Assembly: GCF_001274785.1 (NCBI RefSeq) | Contig: NZ_LHPI01000008.1 | Span: 62,001-126,000, forward strand | Reading direction: 5' to 3' | DNA from: Vibrio hepatarius | GTDB lineage: Bacteria > Pseudomonadota > Gammaproteobacteria > Enterobacterales > Vibrionaceae | DNA: 64,000 bases | Shown here: positions 57,577 to 64,000 of the stretch, piece by piece | Numbering within the stretch: the stretch's first letter is position 1 | Layout: each line of letters opens with the position of its first letter | Translations under genes and position numbers: made by a program | Notes under the pieces: model-generated | Database searches by the model: none | What the model was told of the DNA's origin: nothing | What the model saw: only the letters and a program-made list of their open reading frames with translations

Positions 57577-57702
57577 ATGTGTGAACTACGGATTAAATAT
57601 CCAGAAAACTTTCATGAAATCGTAACAAATGAGAAACGAATCAAAGATACGCTGCATGGAGAATGGTATTTAAGCAATACCGCTTCAAAGAGTAATAATT
57701 AA
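57577..57702 (+). CDS. Possible 41-residue protein
   Basis: An ATG frame (MCELRIKYPENF, then HEIVTNEKRIKDTLHGEW) ends 15 nt before the DUF3545 gene. The composition looks protein-like and it would be cotranscribed, but I see no Shine-Dalgarno sequence before the ATG. It may be coincidental. Confidence 0.3.
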   Translation: MCELRIKYPENFHEIVTNEKRIKDTLHGEWYLSNTASKSNN

Positions 57703-57717
57703 AAAACGAGGTAGCTT

Positions 57718-57900
57718 ATGGACGGCTTAAACTTTGAAGAAATTATGGAAATGGGCATGCCACGGTCTCGTGCCACACGCTCGAAACCAGTGAAACGTAA
57801 GTGGCGAGAAATCGAGGCAATAAAAGATAGACAACGCCTCCAACGCGAGCTGAAAGAGATGGATATCGGATTCGAAGAACTGGAACAAATAGACTTTTAA
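57718..57900 (+). CDS. DUF3545 family small protein
   Basis: A 60-residue charged protein: FEEIMEMGMPRSRATRSKPVKRKWREIEAIKD, with an acidic C-terminus. It matches DUF3545, a family limited largely to Vibrionaceae and relatives, with no known function. CGAGGT lies before the start and a strong terminator directly follows. Confidence 0.87.
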   Translation: MDGLNFEEIMEMGMPRSRATRSKPVKRKWREIEAIKDRQRLQRELKEMDIGFEELEQIDF

Positions 57901-57907
57901 ACGGATT

Positions 57908-57937
57908 AAAAAAAGAGGCATAACGCCTCTTTTTTTA
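57908..57937. terminator. Bidirectional terminator
   Basis: AAAGAGGC (57912-57919) pairs with GCCTCTTT (57925-57932), followed by TTTTA on the plus strand; the minus side is T-rich too. Confidence 0.9.
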
Positions 57938-57958
57938 TTAGCTAAACAGCCCAAACCA

Positions 57959-58510
57959 TTAAACGCATTCTTGTGCGTCTTGTCTGACTCGCTTCGCCAG
58001 CTGCTGGTATTGCTCAGCGATTGTGTCACCAAACACCGGATCGTCTTCGTTAACGCTCCACATATCTTCCACCGCTTGCCAATCTTTGACCGTAAAGCTG
58101 CGTGTAATCAGCGGTAAGATCGACTGCTCTTCCATTTCGAGGTGGCGTCGCTGCGAATAAACAAACTCTTTCAACTGGCTGATAAAGATATCTTGCGGCA
58201 CTATGGCATCATTAAGAATCATATCCACCGTATCTAAAAACGCATGAGTTTGAGTCGACAGCGTCTTATGTTCCAACTCTAGGTTTTCTATATCTTGCTG
58301 CTGGCCAAATTTATCCAAGTAATATTGGTAAATGATATCTTCTTTAGGGTGGTGTACCCGCTCTGAGTGATCCGCTAGATAAGTCACTATTTCACGCAGC
58401 AACGAGTAGTTAATTTGTTGCTCTTGTTCCAGCATAGCAATTTTCTGTTTCAACACGGCCAGCAAACGCACCATGTAGCCGTGCTCACGTCTTATCCTTT
58501 CAATCATCAT
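57959..58510 (-). CDS. Hemerythrin-domain protein
   Basis: A 183-residue helical protein with hemerythrin HHE features: REHGYM near the start, HSERVHHPKEDIIY, LELEHKTL and HLEMEEQ. The residues fit a di-iron site that may bind O2 or NO, or act as an iron sensor. I start at 58510 behind AAGGAG; the frame extends to 58528. It is unlinked to a repair-of-iron-centres gene here, and its precise role is unknown. Confidence 0.88.
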   Translation of the reverse strand: MMIERIRREHGYMVRLLAVLKQKIAMLEQEQQINYSLLREIVTYLADHSERVHHPKEDIIYQYYLDKFGQQQDIENLELEHKTLSTQTHAFLDTVDMILNDAIVPQDIFISQLKEFVYSQRRHLEMEEQSILPLITRSFTVKDWQAVEDMWSVNEDDPVFGDTIAEQYQQLAKRVRQDAQECV

Positions 58511-58604
58511 AGCGTTTCTCCTTAACACCTATCTTTAACAAGTGTATATGAGAATATCTATGTTAGCTTTGATACTGCTCGAAAATTAGCCAGCTATTGG
58601 TATT

Positions 58605-59291
58605 TTACTGAGTTAGATCAAAAGGTAAGCGCCAGTCAATCGCCGTCTTGCCTTGGTTGATTAACAACTGGTTGGTTTGGGAAAAGTGTCGACACCCAAG
58701 GAAACCTCGGTGCGCAGATAGCGGCGACGGGTGCGGTGCGCTTAGCACGTGATGCTTATTGCGGTCGATAAAGCGGCCTTTCTTTTGCGCATGAGAGCCC
58801 CAAAGCAGGAAGACCACGCCACTCTGATGCTGGTTGACCGCTTCAATTACTCTGTCGGTGAAGGTCTCCCACCCCGTTTTGGAATGCGAATGCGCTTTGC
58901 CTTGTTCAACCGTCAAAACCGTATTGAGCAACAACACGCCCTGCTCTGCCCAACTTTGCAAATAGCCGTGGGGCGGGATCTGGAACCCTTCAATATCCTG
59001 CGCAAGCTCTTTGTACATGTTGACCAGTGACGGAGGTGTTTTAATCCCAGGTAGAACAGAGAAACACAAACCGTGCGCTTGATTAGGCCCGTGGTATGGG
59101 TCTTGCCCTAGAATCACGACCTTTACATCACTAAACTCGGTAGCGCGAAATGCGTTAAACACATCTTCTGCTGGCGGAAAAACCACTTTACCCGCAGCAC
59201 GCTCTGCCGCTACGAAGTTCAGTGTTTGCTGGAAATAGTCCTGCTGTTTCTCTGCACCGATAACATCATGCCAAGTCAGTGACGGGTTCAT
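58605..59291 (-). CDS. ung: Uracil-DNA glycosylase
   Basis: Ung removes uracil from DNA as the first step of base-excision repair. The 228-residue family 1 enzyme has the water-activating [16 protein letters not shown] and the [11 protein letters not shown] minor-groove loop. The endonuclease IV gene nfo, which processes the resulting abasic sites, is just upstream on the same strand. Confidence 0.97.
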   Translation of the reverse strand: MNPSLTWHDVIGAEKQQDYFQQTLNFVAAERAAGKVVFPPAEDVFNAFRATEFSDVKVVILGQDPYHGPNQAHGLCFSVLPGIKTPPSLVNMYKELAQDIEGFQIPPHGYLQSWAEQGVLLLNTVLTVEQGKAHSHSKTGWETFTDRVIEAVNQHQSGVVFLLWGSHAQKKGRFIDRNKHHVLSAPHPSPLSAHRGFLGCRHFSQTNQLLINQGKTAIDWRLPFDLTQ

Positions 59292-59375
59292 GCTCTGTTC
59301 CTTCTATTATATAGGTCATATTTGCAAAACTGATTGTCGCAAAAAAGCCCCGATAGAACAAAGCCCTGATTGTCA

Positions 59376-59495
59376 TTAATGTTTTTGTGGCGCTCGGTGA
59401 TGGCCTTGTCCAGCGATATGGCGATTAGGAACCGGTAAGCGGGTAAACTTAGCCGCCATTGTTCTTGATGTCATCGATTTTGGTGAAAAAGACAT
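59376..59495 (-). CDS. Possible 39-residue basic protein
   Basis: The frame reads MSFSPKSMTSRTMAAKF, then TRLPVPNRHIAGQGHHRAPQKH and TAA. GAGGATGCC lies just upstream of the ATG, a well-placed Shine-Dalgarno. It is rich in Arg, Lys and His and has no membrane segment, and I do not recognise it. It sits in the gap between nfo and ung on the same strand and could be translated from their transcript. Confidence 0.5.
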   Translation of the reverse strand: MSFSPKSMTSRTMAAKFTRLPVPNRHIAGQGHHRAPQKH

Positions 59496-59558
59496 AGTGG
59501 CATCCTCTATTAGTTGTCCTGCAAACTACTATATGGAAGATTAATGCCACTTTTGTTA

Positions 59559-60449
59559 CTACGCGCTCTGTGTGGTTGACTCAAGATGGAAGCGACGTAA
59601 CTGAGCAATCTCATCTTTCCAGATATCAGGCTCAATTGTTTCTAAGATCAGTGGGATACCATCAAAACGAGCATCTTTAGCGATGTACTCAAAGCAATCC
59701 CACCCTATCTCACCTTTCCCTAAAGCATGGTGCCTATCGACCTTACTGCCAAGTAAAGATTTTGAGTCATTAATGTGCATTGCTCTGAGATAGTGCATAC
59801 CGACCACACGTTCAAACTCCGCGAATGTCTCCTCACACGCATCAAACGAACGTAAATCATATCCCGCTGCGAACGTATGGCAGGTATCTAGGCACACGCC
59901 CACACGCTCTTTATCCTCAACTTGTTCAATGATCTCGGCCAAGTGCTCGAACTTCCAACCTAAATTTGTCCCTTGACCGGCGGTATTTTCAATCACGGCA
60001 ATCACATCTGGCACGGCTTGATGCGCTAAGTTGATCGACTCGGCAATTTTACTCAAACACTCTTGTTCAGAGATCTTCTTTAAATGACTGCCTGGGTGAA
60101 AGTTAAGTAGAGACAAGCCAAGCTGCTGACAGCGCTGCATTTCGTCAATAAACGCTTCTCTCGATTTATTGAGTTTTTCTTCTTCAGGCGCCCCTAAATT
60201 AATCAAGTAAGAGTCATGGGGAAGAATATGCTGTGACTGATAGCCCAGCATCTGACAATTGGCTTTAAACGCGCGAATCGTTTTCTCTTCTAATGGTTTG
60301 GCTGCCCATTGGCGCTGGTTTTTAGTAAATAGAGCAAACGCGTTCGCTCCGATCTCTTTTGCTCGTAATGGAGCTTGATCAACACCACCAGCGGCGGATA
60401 CATGCGCGCCGATGAACTTACTTCCAGACGACTTTTTTAACATTGTCAT
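59559..60449 (-). CDS. nfo: Endonuclease IV
   Basis: Nfo cleaves DNA at abasic sites using three zinc ions. The 296-residue protein has [10 protein letters not shown] at the start, [34 protein letters not shown] and AMHINDSK, which hold the zinc ligands. The start (60449) is the longest frame and no strong Shine-Dalgarno is seen; the next ATG at 60443 is also possible. Confidence 0.95.
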   Translation of the reverse strand: MTMLKKSSGSKFIGAHVSAAGGVDQAPLRAKEIGANAFALFTKNQRQWAAKPLEEKTIRAFKANCQMLGYQSQHILPHDSYLINLGAPEEEKLNKSREAFIDEMQRCQQLGLSLLNFHPGSHLKKISEQECLSKIAESINLAHQAVPDVIAVIENTAGQGTNLGWKFEHLAEIIEQVEDKERVGVCLDTCHTFAAGYDLRSFDACEETFAEFERVVGMHYLRAMHINDSKSLLGSKVDRHHALGKGEIGWDCFEYIAKDARFDGIPLILETIEPDIWKDEIAQLRRFHLESTTQSA

Positions 60450-60526
60450 TTAATCACTTTACACTTTCAGCATACGAACCGAATTTCAGAGAGTTATCTT
60501 TTCCGATTCCCGTAATAACCACATTT

Positions 60527-60541
60527 TGTAGTAAAATTACA
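60527..60541. promoter_or_regulatory. HexR-like box upstream of grcA
   Basis: TGTAGT-AAA-ATTACA matches TGTAATwwwATTACA at 14 of 15 positions. It is centred about 180 nt upstream of the predicted grcA start and could link grcA to central carbon status. Confidence 0.5.
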
Positions 60542-60612
60542 ACAAAATGGATTTTTAAACAAAACTCTATATTGTCAAACAAACTGTAAAAAGCCTGTTT
60601 TTAAAGCTTTTA

Positions 60613-60626
60613 TTGATTTAACTCAA
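60613..60626 (+). promoter_or_regulatory. Upstream FNR box of grcA
   Basis: TTGAT-TTAA-CTCAA matches TTGAT-N4-ATCAA at 9 of 10 positions. Its centre lies 53 bp from that of the downstream box, the same spacing as the two FNR sites of E. coli yfiD (-93.5 and -40.5). Confidence 0.8.
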
Positions 60627-60665
60627 CAAAATAACCACCACAAAATTAATGTTTTCCGTTGTTAT

Positions 60666-60679
60666 TTGACTTAAATCAA
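60666..60679 (+). promoter_or_regulatory. Downstream FNR box of grcA
   Basis: TTGAC-TTAA-ATCAA matches 9 of 10 conserved positions and is centred about 42 nt upstream of the predicted transcription start, the normal class II activating position. Confidence 0.85.
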
Positions 60680-60703
60680 TATAACAACAATGGTTATTCG
60701 CTA

Positions 60704-60709
60704 TATAAT
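60704..60709 (+). promoter_or_regulatory. -10 element of grcA
   Basis: TATAAT is a perfect -10 hexamer; the start would be at about 60715, in line with the FNR box position. A good -35 is missing, as expected for an FNR-activated promoter. Confidence 0.75.
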
Positions 60710-60774
60710 ACTCAGCTCGACGAAATTCGAAAGTTAACACCAATAACACCACAGTTGTGGACTAGGAGACAGTG

Positions 60775-61152
60775 ATGATCCAAGGTATTCAAATTACTAA
60801 AGCAGCAAATGACCAACTGTTAAACTCTATTTGGCTACTTGATAGCGAAAAGAACGAAGCACGTTGTGTTGCAGCTACAGCAGGTTACGAAGCAGACCAA
60901 GTAGTTACAATCAACGACCTAGGTGAATACGAAAGCCGCGAAGTGGCTATCGAAACTGCACCACGTATCGAAGGTGGTCAACACTTAAACGTTAACGTTT
61001 TAAAACGTGAAACACTTGAAGACGCTGTAGCAAACCCAGAAAAATACCCGCAGCTAACTATTCGTGTATCTGGTTACGCAGTTCGCTTTAACTCGCTAAC
61101 TCCAGAGCAACAACGTGACGTAATTGCTCGTACTTTTACTGAGACTCTATAA
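60775..61152 (+). CDS. grcA: Autonomous glycyl radical cofactor GrcA
   Basis: GrcA (YfiD) replaces the oxygen-damaged C-terminal part of pyruvate formate-lyase and restores activity. The 125-residue protein ends with the glycyl-radical motif RVSGYAVRF. The ATG at 60775 has GGAG about eight bases before it; a GTG one codon upstream is less likely. Tandem FNR boxes predict anaerobic or microaerobic induction. It is divergent from nfo. Confidence 0.96.
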   Translation: MIQGIQITKAANDQLLNSIWLLDSEKNEARCVAATAGYEADQVVTINDLGEYESREVAIETAPRIEGGQHLNVNVLKRETLEDAVANPEKYPQLTIRVSGYAVRFNSLTPEQQRDVIARTFTETL

Positions 61153-61172
61153 GCTTTAAGCTCGATTCTAAC

Positions 61173-61204
61173 AAAAGCGGCGCTCTAACAGCGCCGCTTT
61201 TTTG
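61173..61204 (+). terminator. Terminator after grcA
   Basis: AAGCGGCGCT (61175-61184) pairs with AGCGCCGCTT (61190-61199), followed by TTTT. Confidence 0.92.
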
Positions 61205-61287
61205 TTTCTACTCAAATAGACCTTGGTGCATAACGACAACAAATCCGTTAAATTAAGTCATCTATTCCTCATATTCATTGGTTTATT

Positions 61288-62148
61288 ATGCTATTGGAAG
61301 GCATTGAGACCCTATTGGTATTAAGTAAAGCAAAAACCATGAGCCGTACGGGCAGTCTGCTTTACATCAGCCAATCAGCGGTCAGTAAACGGATTGCGAA
61401 CTTAGAAAAACGCTTAGGTAAGAAACTGATCGTTCCGGAAGGACGAAATGTACAGCTGACCCAAGAAGCGATTAACCTGATTGAGAGTATCGGGCCGACT
61501 TTCAATGAACTTCGTGGGCTCATCTACGAGCAACAATCGGTCGTAGAAAGCAGCATCATTAAACTCGATTGCTCCGAGACACTCGTCGCAGGTTATTTGG
61601 CAGGCGTGCTAGGCCAACATTATCGACAAGATCCATACCTTGTCATCACTACCAACCACACACCACGAATTGTTGAACACGTGCAGTCCGGCAAAGCGCA
61701 ACTTGGTATTTGTGCGGGTTACTTACCGAATCATCACAACTTGATGACGTTCCATTTATTGGATGAGCCTTTCAGCATTGTTTACAATCAACCGCTCACC
61801 GAACTGCCCAGTACCATCATAACCAATGACCTCAATAATCCAGCCAACACCTATCAGCTGGCAATTCTCAACAAGCTAAGCATGCAACCGATAATGGAGA
61901 TGGATTCTTACTCGGCGGCCGCTCAGTTAGCATTGTCGGGCATCGCTCCTGCGCTAGTGCCCCTCTCGGTGATCAAAACGCTAAAAATCGACGCTAAATA
62001 CTGTCATCATTTTGAGCAGCTCAAACCGCTCTATCGTCCGATTCATATCTGCTTGCGACCGTCGGGCTACCGCAACGACCGAATCAAAACACTGATAGAA
62101 TCCATTGTTGATGCTGTTCCCAAAGTAGCTTCAGAGCCATTAGCATAG
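61288..62148 (+). CDS. LysR-family transcriptional regulator
   Basis: A 286-residue LysR protein with the N-terminal helix-turn-helix (TLLVLSKAKTMSRTGSLLYI, then SQSAVSKRIANLEKRLG) and a ligand-binding domain. The effector is unknown. Its last 65 nt overlap the convergent TauE-family gene. Confidence 0.9.
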   Translation: MLLEGIETLLVLSKAKTMSRTGSLLYISQSAVSKRIANLEKRLGKKLIVPEGRNVQLTQEAINLIESIGPTFNELRGLIYEQQSVVESSIIKLDCSETLVAGYLAGVLGQHYRQDPYLVITTNHTPRIVEHVQSGKAQLGICAGYLPNHHNLMTFHLLDEPFSIVYNQPLTELPSTIITNDLNNPANTYQLAILNKLSMQPIMEMDSYSAAAQLALSGIAPALVPLSVIKTLKIDAKYCHHFEQLKPLYRPIHICLRPSGYRNDRIKTLIESIVDAVPKVASEPLA

Positions 62149-62863
62149 ACATCGTAATCACCAAAGGGCGAATCCACTTCTGCCCTTTGGTCACGACTAC
62201 TTTAGCGCCAAGCCTAGCACCGATAAAACCACCCACAGCCATCACTAGGCCCAATTCCCAAATCGGCAACCCCGCCAGTACGAAGAACAACAATGCAGCG
62301 ATATTAGAAGTAAAGTTGAGCACCTTAGTCCGTGCCGTCGCTTCGACCAAACCGAAATGACCCAGCGCGACAAAACAGACCGTAAAAATTGACCCCGTAC
62401 CAGGACCAAAGAAGCCATCATAAAAGCCGATCCCGCCCCCGACAGAGAACGCGAACAGCGCTTCTGGCATTTTTGTTTTACCCTCTGTCTGAGTCGTTTT
62501 CGGCATCAATAGAAAGTAAACAGAAATAGCGATCAATAAAATTGGGATCAAGCTGGTGAGAATACCGGCATCAATGTGCTGCACCGCTTCTGCGCCCACT
62601 GCTGAGCCAACGAAAGTACAAGCGATCGCTAAGCGCATCTCTTTCAGGCTGACGATGCCGTTGCGGATAAAGTACCAGCTGGCAGAAAAGCTGCCGAATG
62701 AGCTTTGCAGTTTATTGGTCGCCAACGCCTGAGTCGGTGGCACGCCCGCTGCAAGTAACGCGGGCAGCGTTAATAAGCCGCCACCACCAGCCATGGCGTC
62801 AATAAATCCCGCCGCAGAGGCGACAATAAACAGTATGCTAAGAAGCTCAAAAGATAGTTCCAT
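62084..62863 (-). CDS. TauE/SafE-family membrane permease
   Basis: A 259-residue protein with about eight helices and the family's N-terminal FIDAMAGGGGLLTLPAL and central GFYDGFFGPGTGS motifs. TauE/SafE proteins export sulfite or sulfoacetate-type anions; the substrate here is unknown. It overlaps the convergent LysR gene by 65 nt at their 3' ends. Confidence 0.9.
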   Translation of the reverse strand: MELSFELLSILFIVASAAGFIDAMAGGGGLLTLPALLAAGVPPTQALATNKLQSSFGSFSASWYFIRNGIVSLKEMRLAIACTFVGSAVGAEAVQHIDAGILTSLIPILLIAISVYFLLMPKTTQTEGKTKMPEALFAFSVGGGIGFYDGFFGPGTGSIFTVCFVALGHFGLVEATARTKVLNFTSNIAALLFFVLAGLPIWELGLVMAVGGFIGARLGAKVVVTKGQKWIRPLVITMSMLMALKLLWEQHQQWILSVF

Positions 62864-63000
62864 GGTATTTCAAACACTTACAATTCGATGGTTATACGTT
62901 ACCACCACGCAAATAATTGAGTTAACGAAAGCTTCGATTACAACCCATTCCCAAAATTCAACAATATGTCTGCATTCGAAGTCAGCTAATAAGCAGAGAC

Positions 63001-63026
63001 AAAAAAGCCCGCTCAATAGAGCGGGC
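63001..63026 (-). terminator. Terminator after carB
   Basis: GCCCGCTC (63007-63014) pairs with GAGCGGGC (63019-63026), and the minus strand continues into TTTTTT. A second hairpin, GGTAAACC/GGTTTACC (63041-63059), lies between it and the carB stop. Confidence 0.9.
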
Positions 63027-63071
63027 AATGAGGTTGTCAGGTAAACCTGAGGTTTACCGATTTGTTATTCG

Positions 63072-64000
63072 TTACGCTAAGCTTGCTTTCACTTTCGCGT
63101 GCAGCTCTTGTACCGAAGTTACTGACGCTTTTGCATCTGCTGCGTGAGACATACACGTTGCAAACGCTGCGTTTAACGTTGTGGTGTAGTTCACTTTCTC
63201 AGCCAACGCACCGCGACGTAGCACTTTCGAGTCTTCAATCGCTTGACGACCTGCTGCCGTGTTAACGATGTAGGTATACTCATTGTTCTTGATACGGTCA
63301 AGAATGTGAGGACGGCCTTCGTGTACTTTGTTGACTAGACGAGGGTTGATGCCCGCTTCACCTAGAATAACCGCTGTACCGTGCGTCGCATCCAACTGAT
63401 AGCCCAGCTTCACTAGCTTAGACGCTAGATCAACCACGCGCTCTTTGTCGCCTTCGCGAACTGACAGTAGCGCACGACCACCTTCAGGGTAAATCGCACC
63501 ACAACCAAGTTCCGCTTTCGCGTATGCTTCAGCAAACGTCGTACCCACACCCATAACTTCACCAGTTGAGCGCATTTCTGGGCCCAATAGTGGGTCAACA
63601 CCAGGGAACTTGTTGAATGGGAGCACTACTTCTTTCACTGAGTAGTAAGGAGGAATAATCTCTTTAGTGAAACCTTGTGATTCCAGAGACTGACCTGCCA
63701 TGACACGTGCCGCGATTTTCGCTAGTGGTGCACCGGTTGCTTTTGATACGAATGGAACAGTACGTGCAGCACGCGGGTTCACTTCGATTAGATACACTTC
63801 GTTGTCTTTTACCGCAAACTGCGTGTTCATCAGACCACGTACACCGAGTTCGAACGCTAGCTTCTCTACTTGCTCACGCATCTTATCTTGGATTTCCTGA
63901 CTTAGCGTGTAAGCAGGAAGTGAACATGCTGAGTCACCTGAGTGAACGCCCGCTTGTTCGATGTGCTCCATGATACCGCCGATAACCACGCGCTCGCCGT
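63072..64000 (-). CDS. carB: Carbamoyl-phosphate synthase large subunit (5' part cut off by window edge)
   Basis: The visible 309 C-terminal residues match CarB from the end of the second ATP-grasp domain ([20 protein letters not shown], then [15 protein letters not shown]) through the allosteric domain ([38 protein letters not shown]). CarB makes carbamoyl phosphate for arginine and pyrimidine synthesis. The frame continues past position 64000 without interruption. Confidence 0.96.
   Translation of the reverse strand, partial: GERVVIGGIMEHIEQAGVHSGDSACSLPAYTLSQEIQDKMREQVEKLAFELGVRGLMNTQFAVKDNEVYLIEVNPRAARTVPFVSKATGAPLAKIAARVMAGQSLESQGFTKEIIPPYYSVKEVVLPFNKFPGVDPLLGPEMRSTGEVMGVGTTFAEAYAKAELGCGAIYPEGGRALLSVREGDKERVVDLASKLVKLGYQLDATHGTAVILGEAGINPRLVNKVHEGRPHILDRIKNNEYTYIVNTAAGRQAIEDSKVLRRGALAEKVNYTTTLNAAFATCMSHAADAKASVTSVQELHAKVKASLA

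Noticed and set aside
1..64000. Prophage, insertion sequence, integron, CRISPR or defence island
   Set aside because: No integrase, transposase, repeat-spacer array or toxin-antitoxin-like pair appeared, and all large genes belong to core families.

Overview
This 64 kb window is Vibrio-type gammaproteobacterial chromosome, most likely chromosome 1. The evidence is a full nqrABCDEF-apbE-nqrM operon, an OmpK-type outer-membrane channel, the nrdR-ribD-ribE-ribBA-ribH-nusB order, DUF3545 and DUF5363 small proteins, and a gene order that from memory follows V. cholerae VC2267 to about VC2390. I cannot name the species. Nearly everything is core genome: I see no prophage, integrase, transposase, CRISPR array, toxin-antitoxin pair, defence island, tRNA or rRNA. 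The one dispersed repeat is a degenerate ERIC element near 52.1 kb.

Layout. 0-7 kb (minus strand): riboflavin synthesis with nrdR and nusB, then proBA. 7-11 kb: crl, frsA, gpt and a purine permease with a PurR-like operator. 11.1-11.8 kb: a regulatory intergenic region with a small-RNA-like transcription unit encoding a 28-residue peptide (VcdRP-like by position and architecture), CRP-like and HexR-like sites, and pepD divergent from it. 13.5-16 kb: a tightly coupled rimB-rimK-AstE-like operon. 16-24 kb: an NSS transporter, a DUF2884 protein, a GreA/GreB-like protein divergent from a RecQ paralogue, and SOS-controlled dinB. 23.6-31 kb: the Na+-NQR operon with its two maturation genes. 31-35.6 kb: bolA, rlmG, yajG, a periplasmic cyclophilin and ampG.

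35.6-37.6 kb: a LON-N-domain gene, an ECF sigma factor and its ChrR zinc anti-sigma factor, with a plausible autoregulated promoter. 37.8-47 kb: ompK, panE-yajL-csdA, radA, a large tandem-PilZ protein, serB and ytjB. 47-57 kb: nucleoside catabolism (deoC-A-B-D), xapX, a nucleoside transporter, yjjV with a small upstream gene, yaaA and an amino-acid:Na+ symporter. 57.5-64 kb: small proteins, a hemerythrin, ung, nfo, grcA with two FNR boxes and a HexR-like box, a LysR regulator, a TauE-like permease, and the 3' end of carB running off the window.

Recurring themes are nucleoside and purine handling (gpt, permease, ompK, deo genes, xapX, nupC, with LacI-family-type operator motifs near several of them) and carbon/redox control (CRP-, HexR- and FNR-like sites). 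The locus most worth experimental attention is the small RNA/peptide unit at 11.1-11.5 kb. Where the longest frame runs past a well-placed Shine-Dalgarno start, I give the shorter start and say why.
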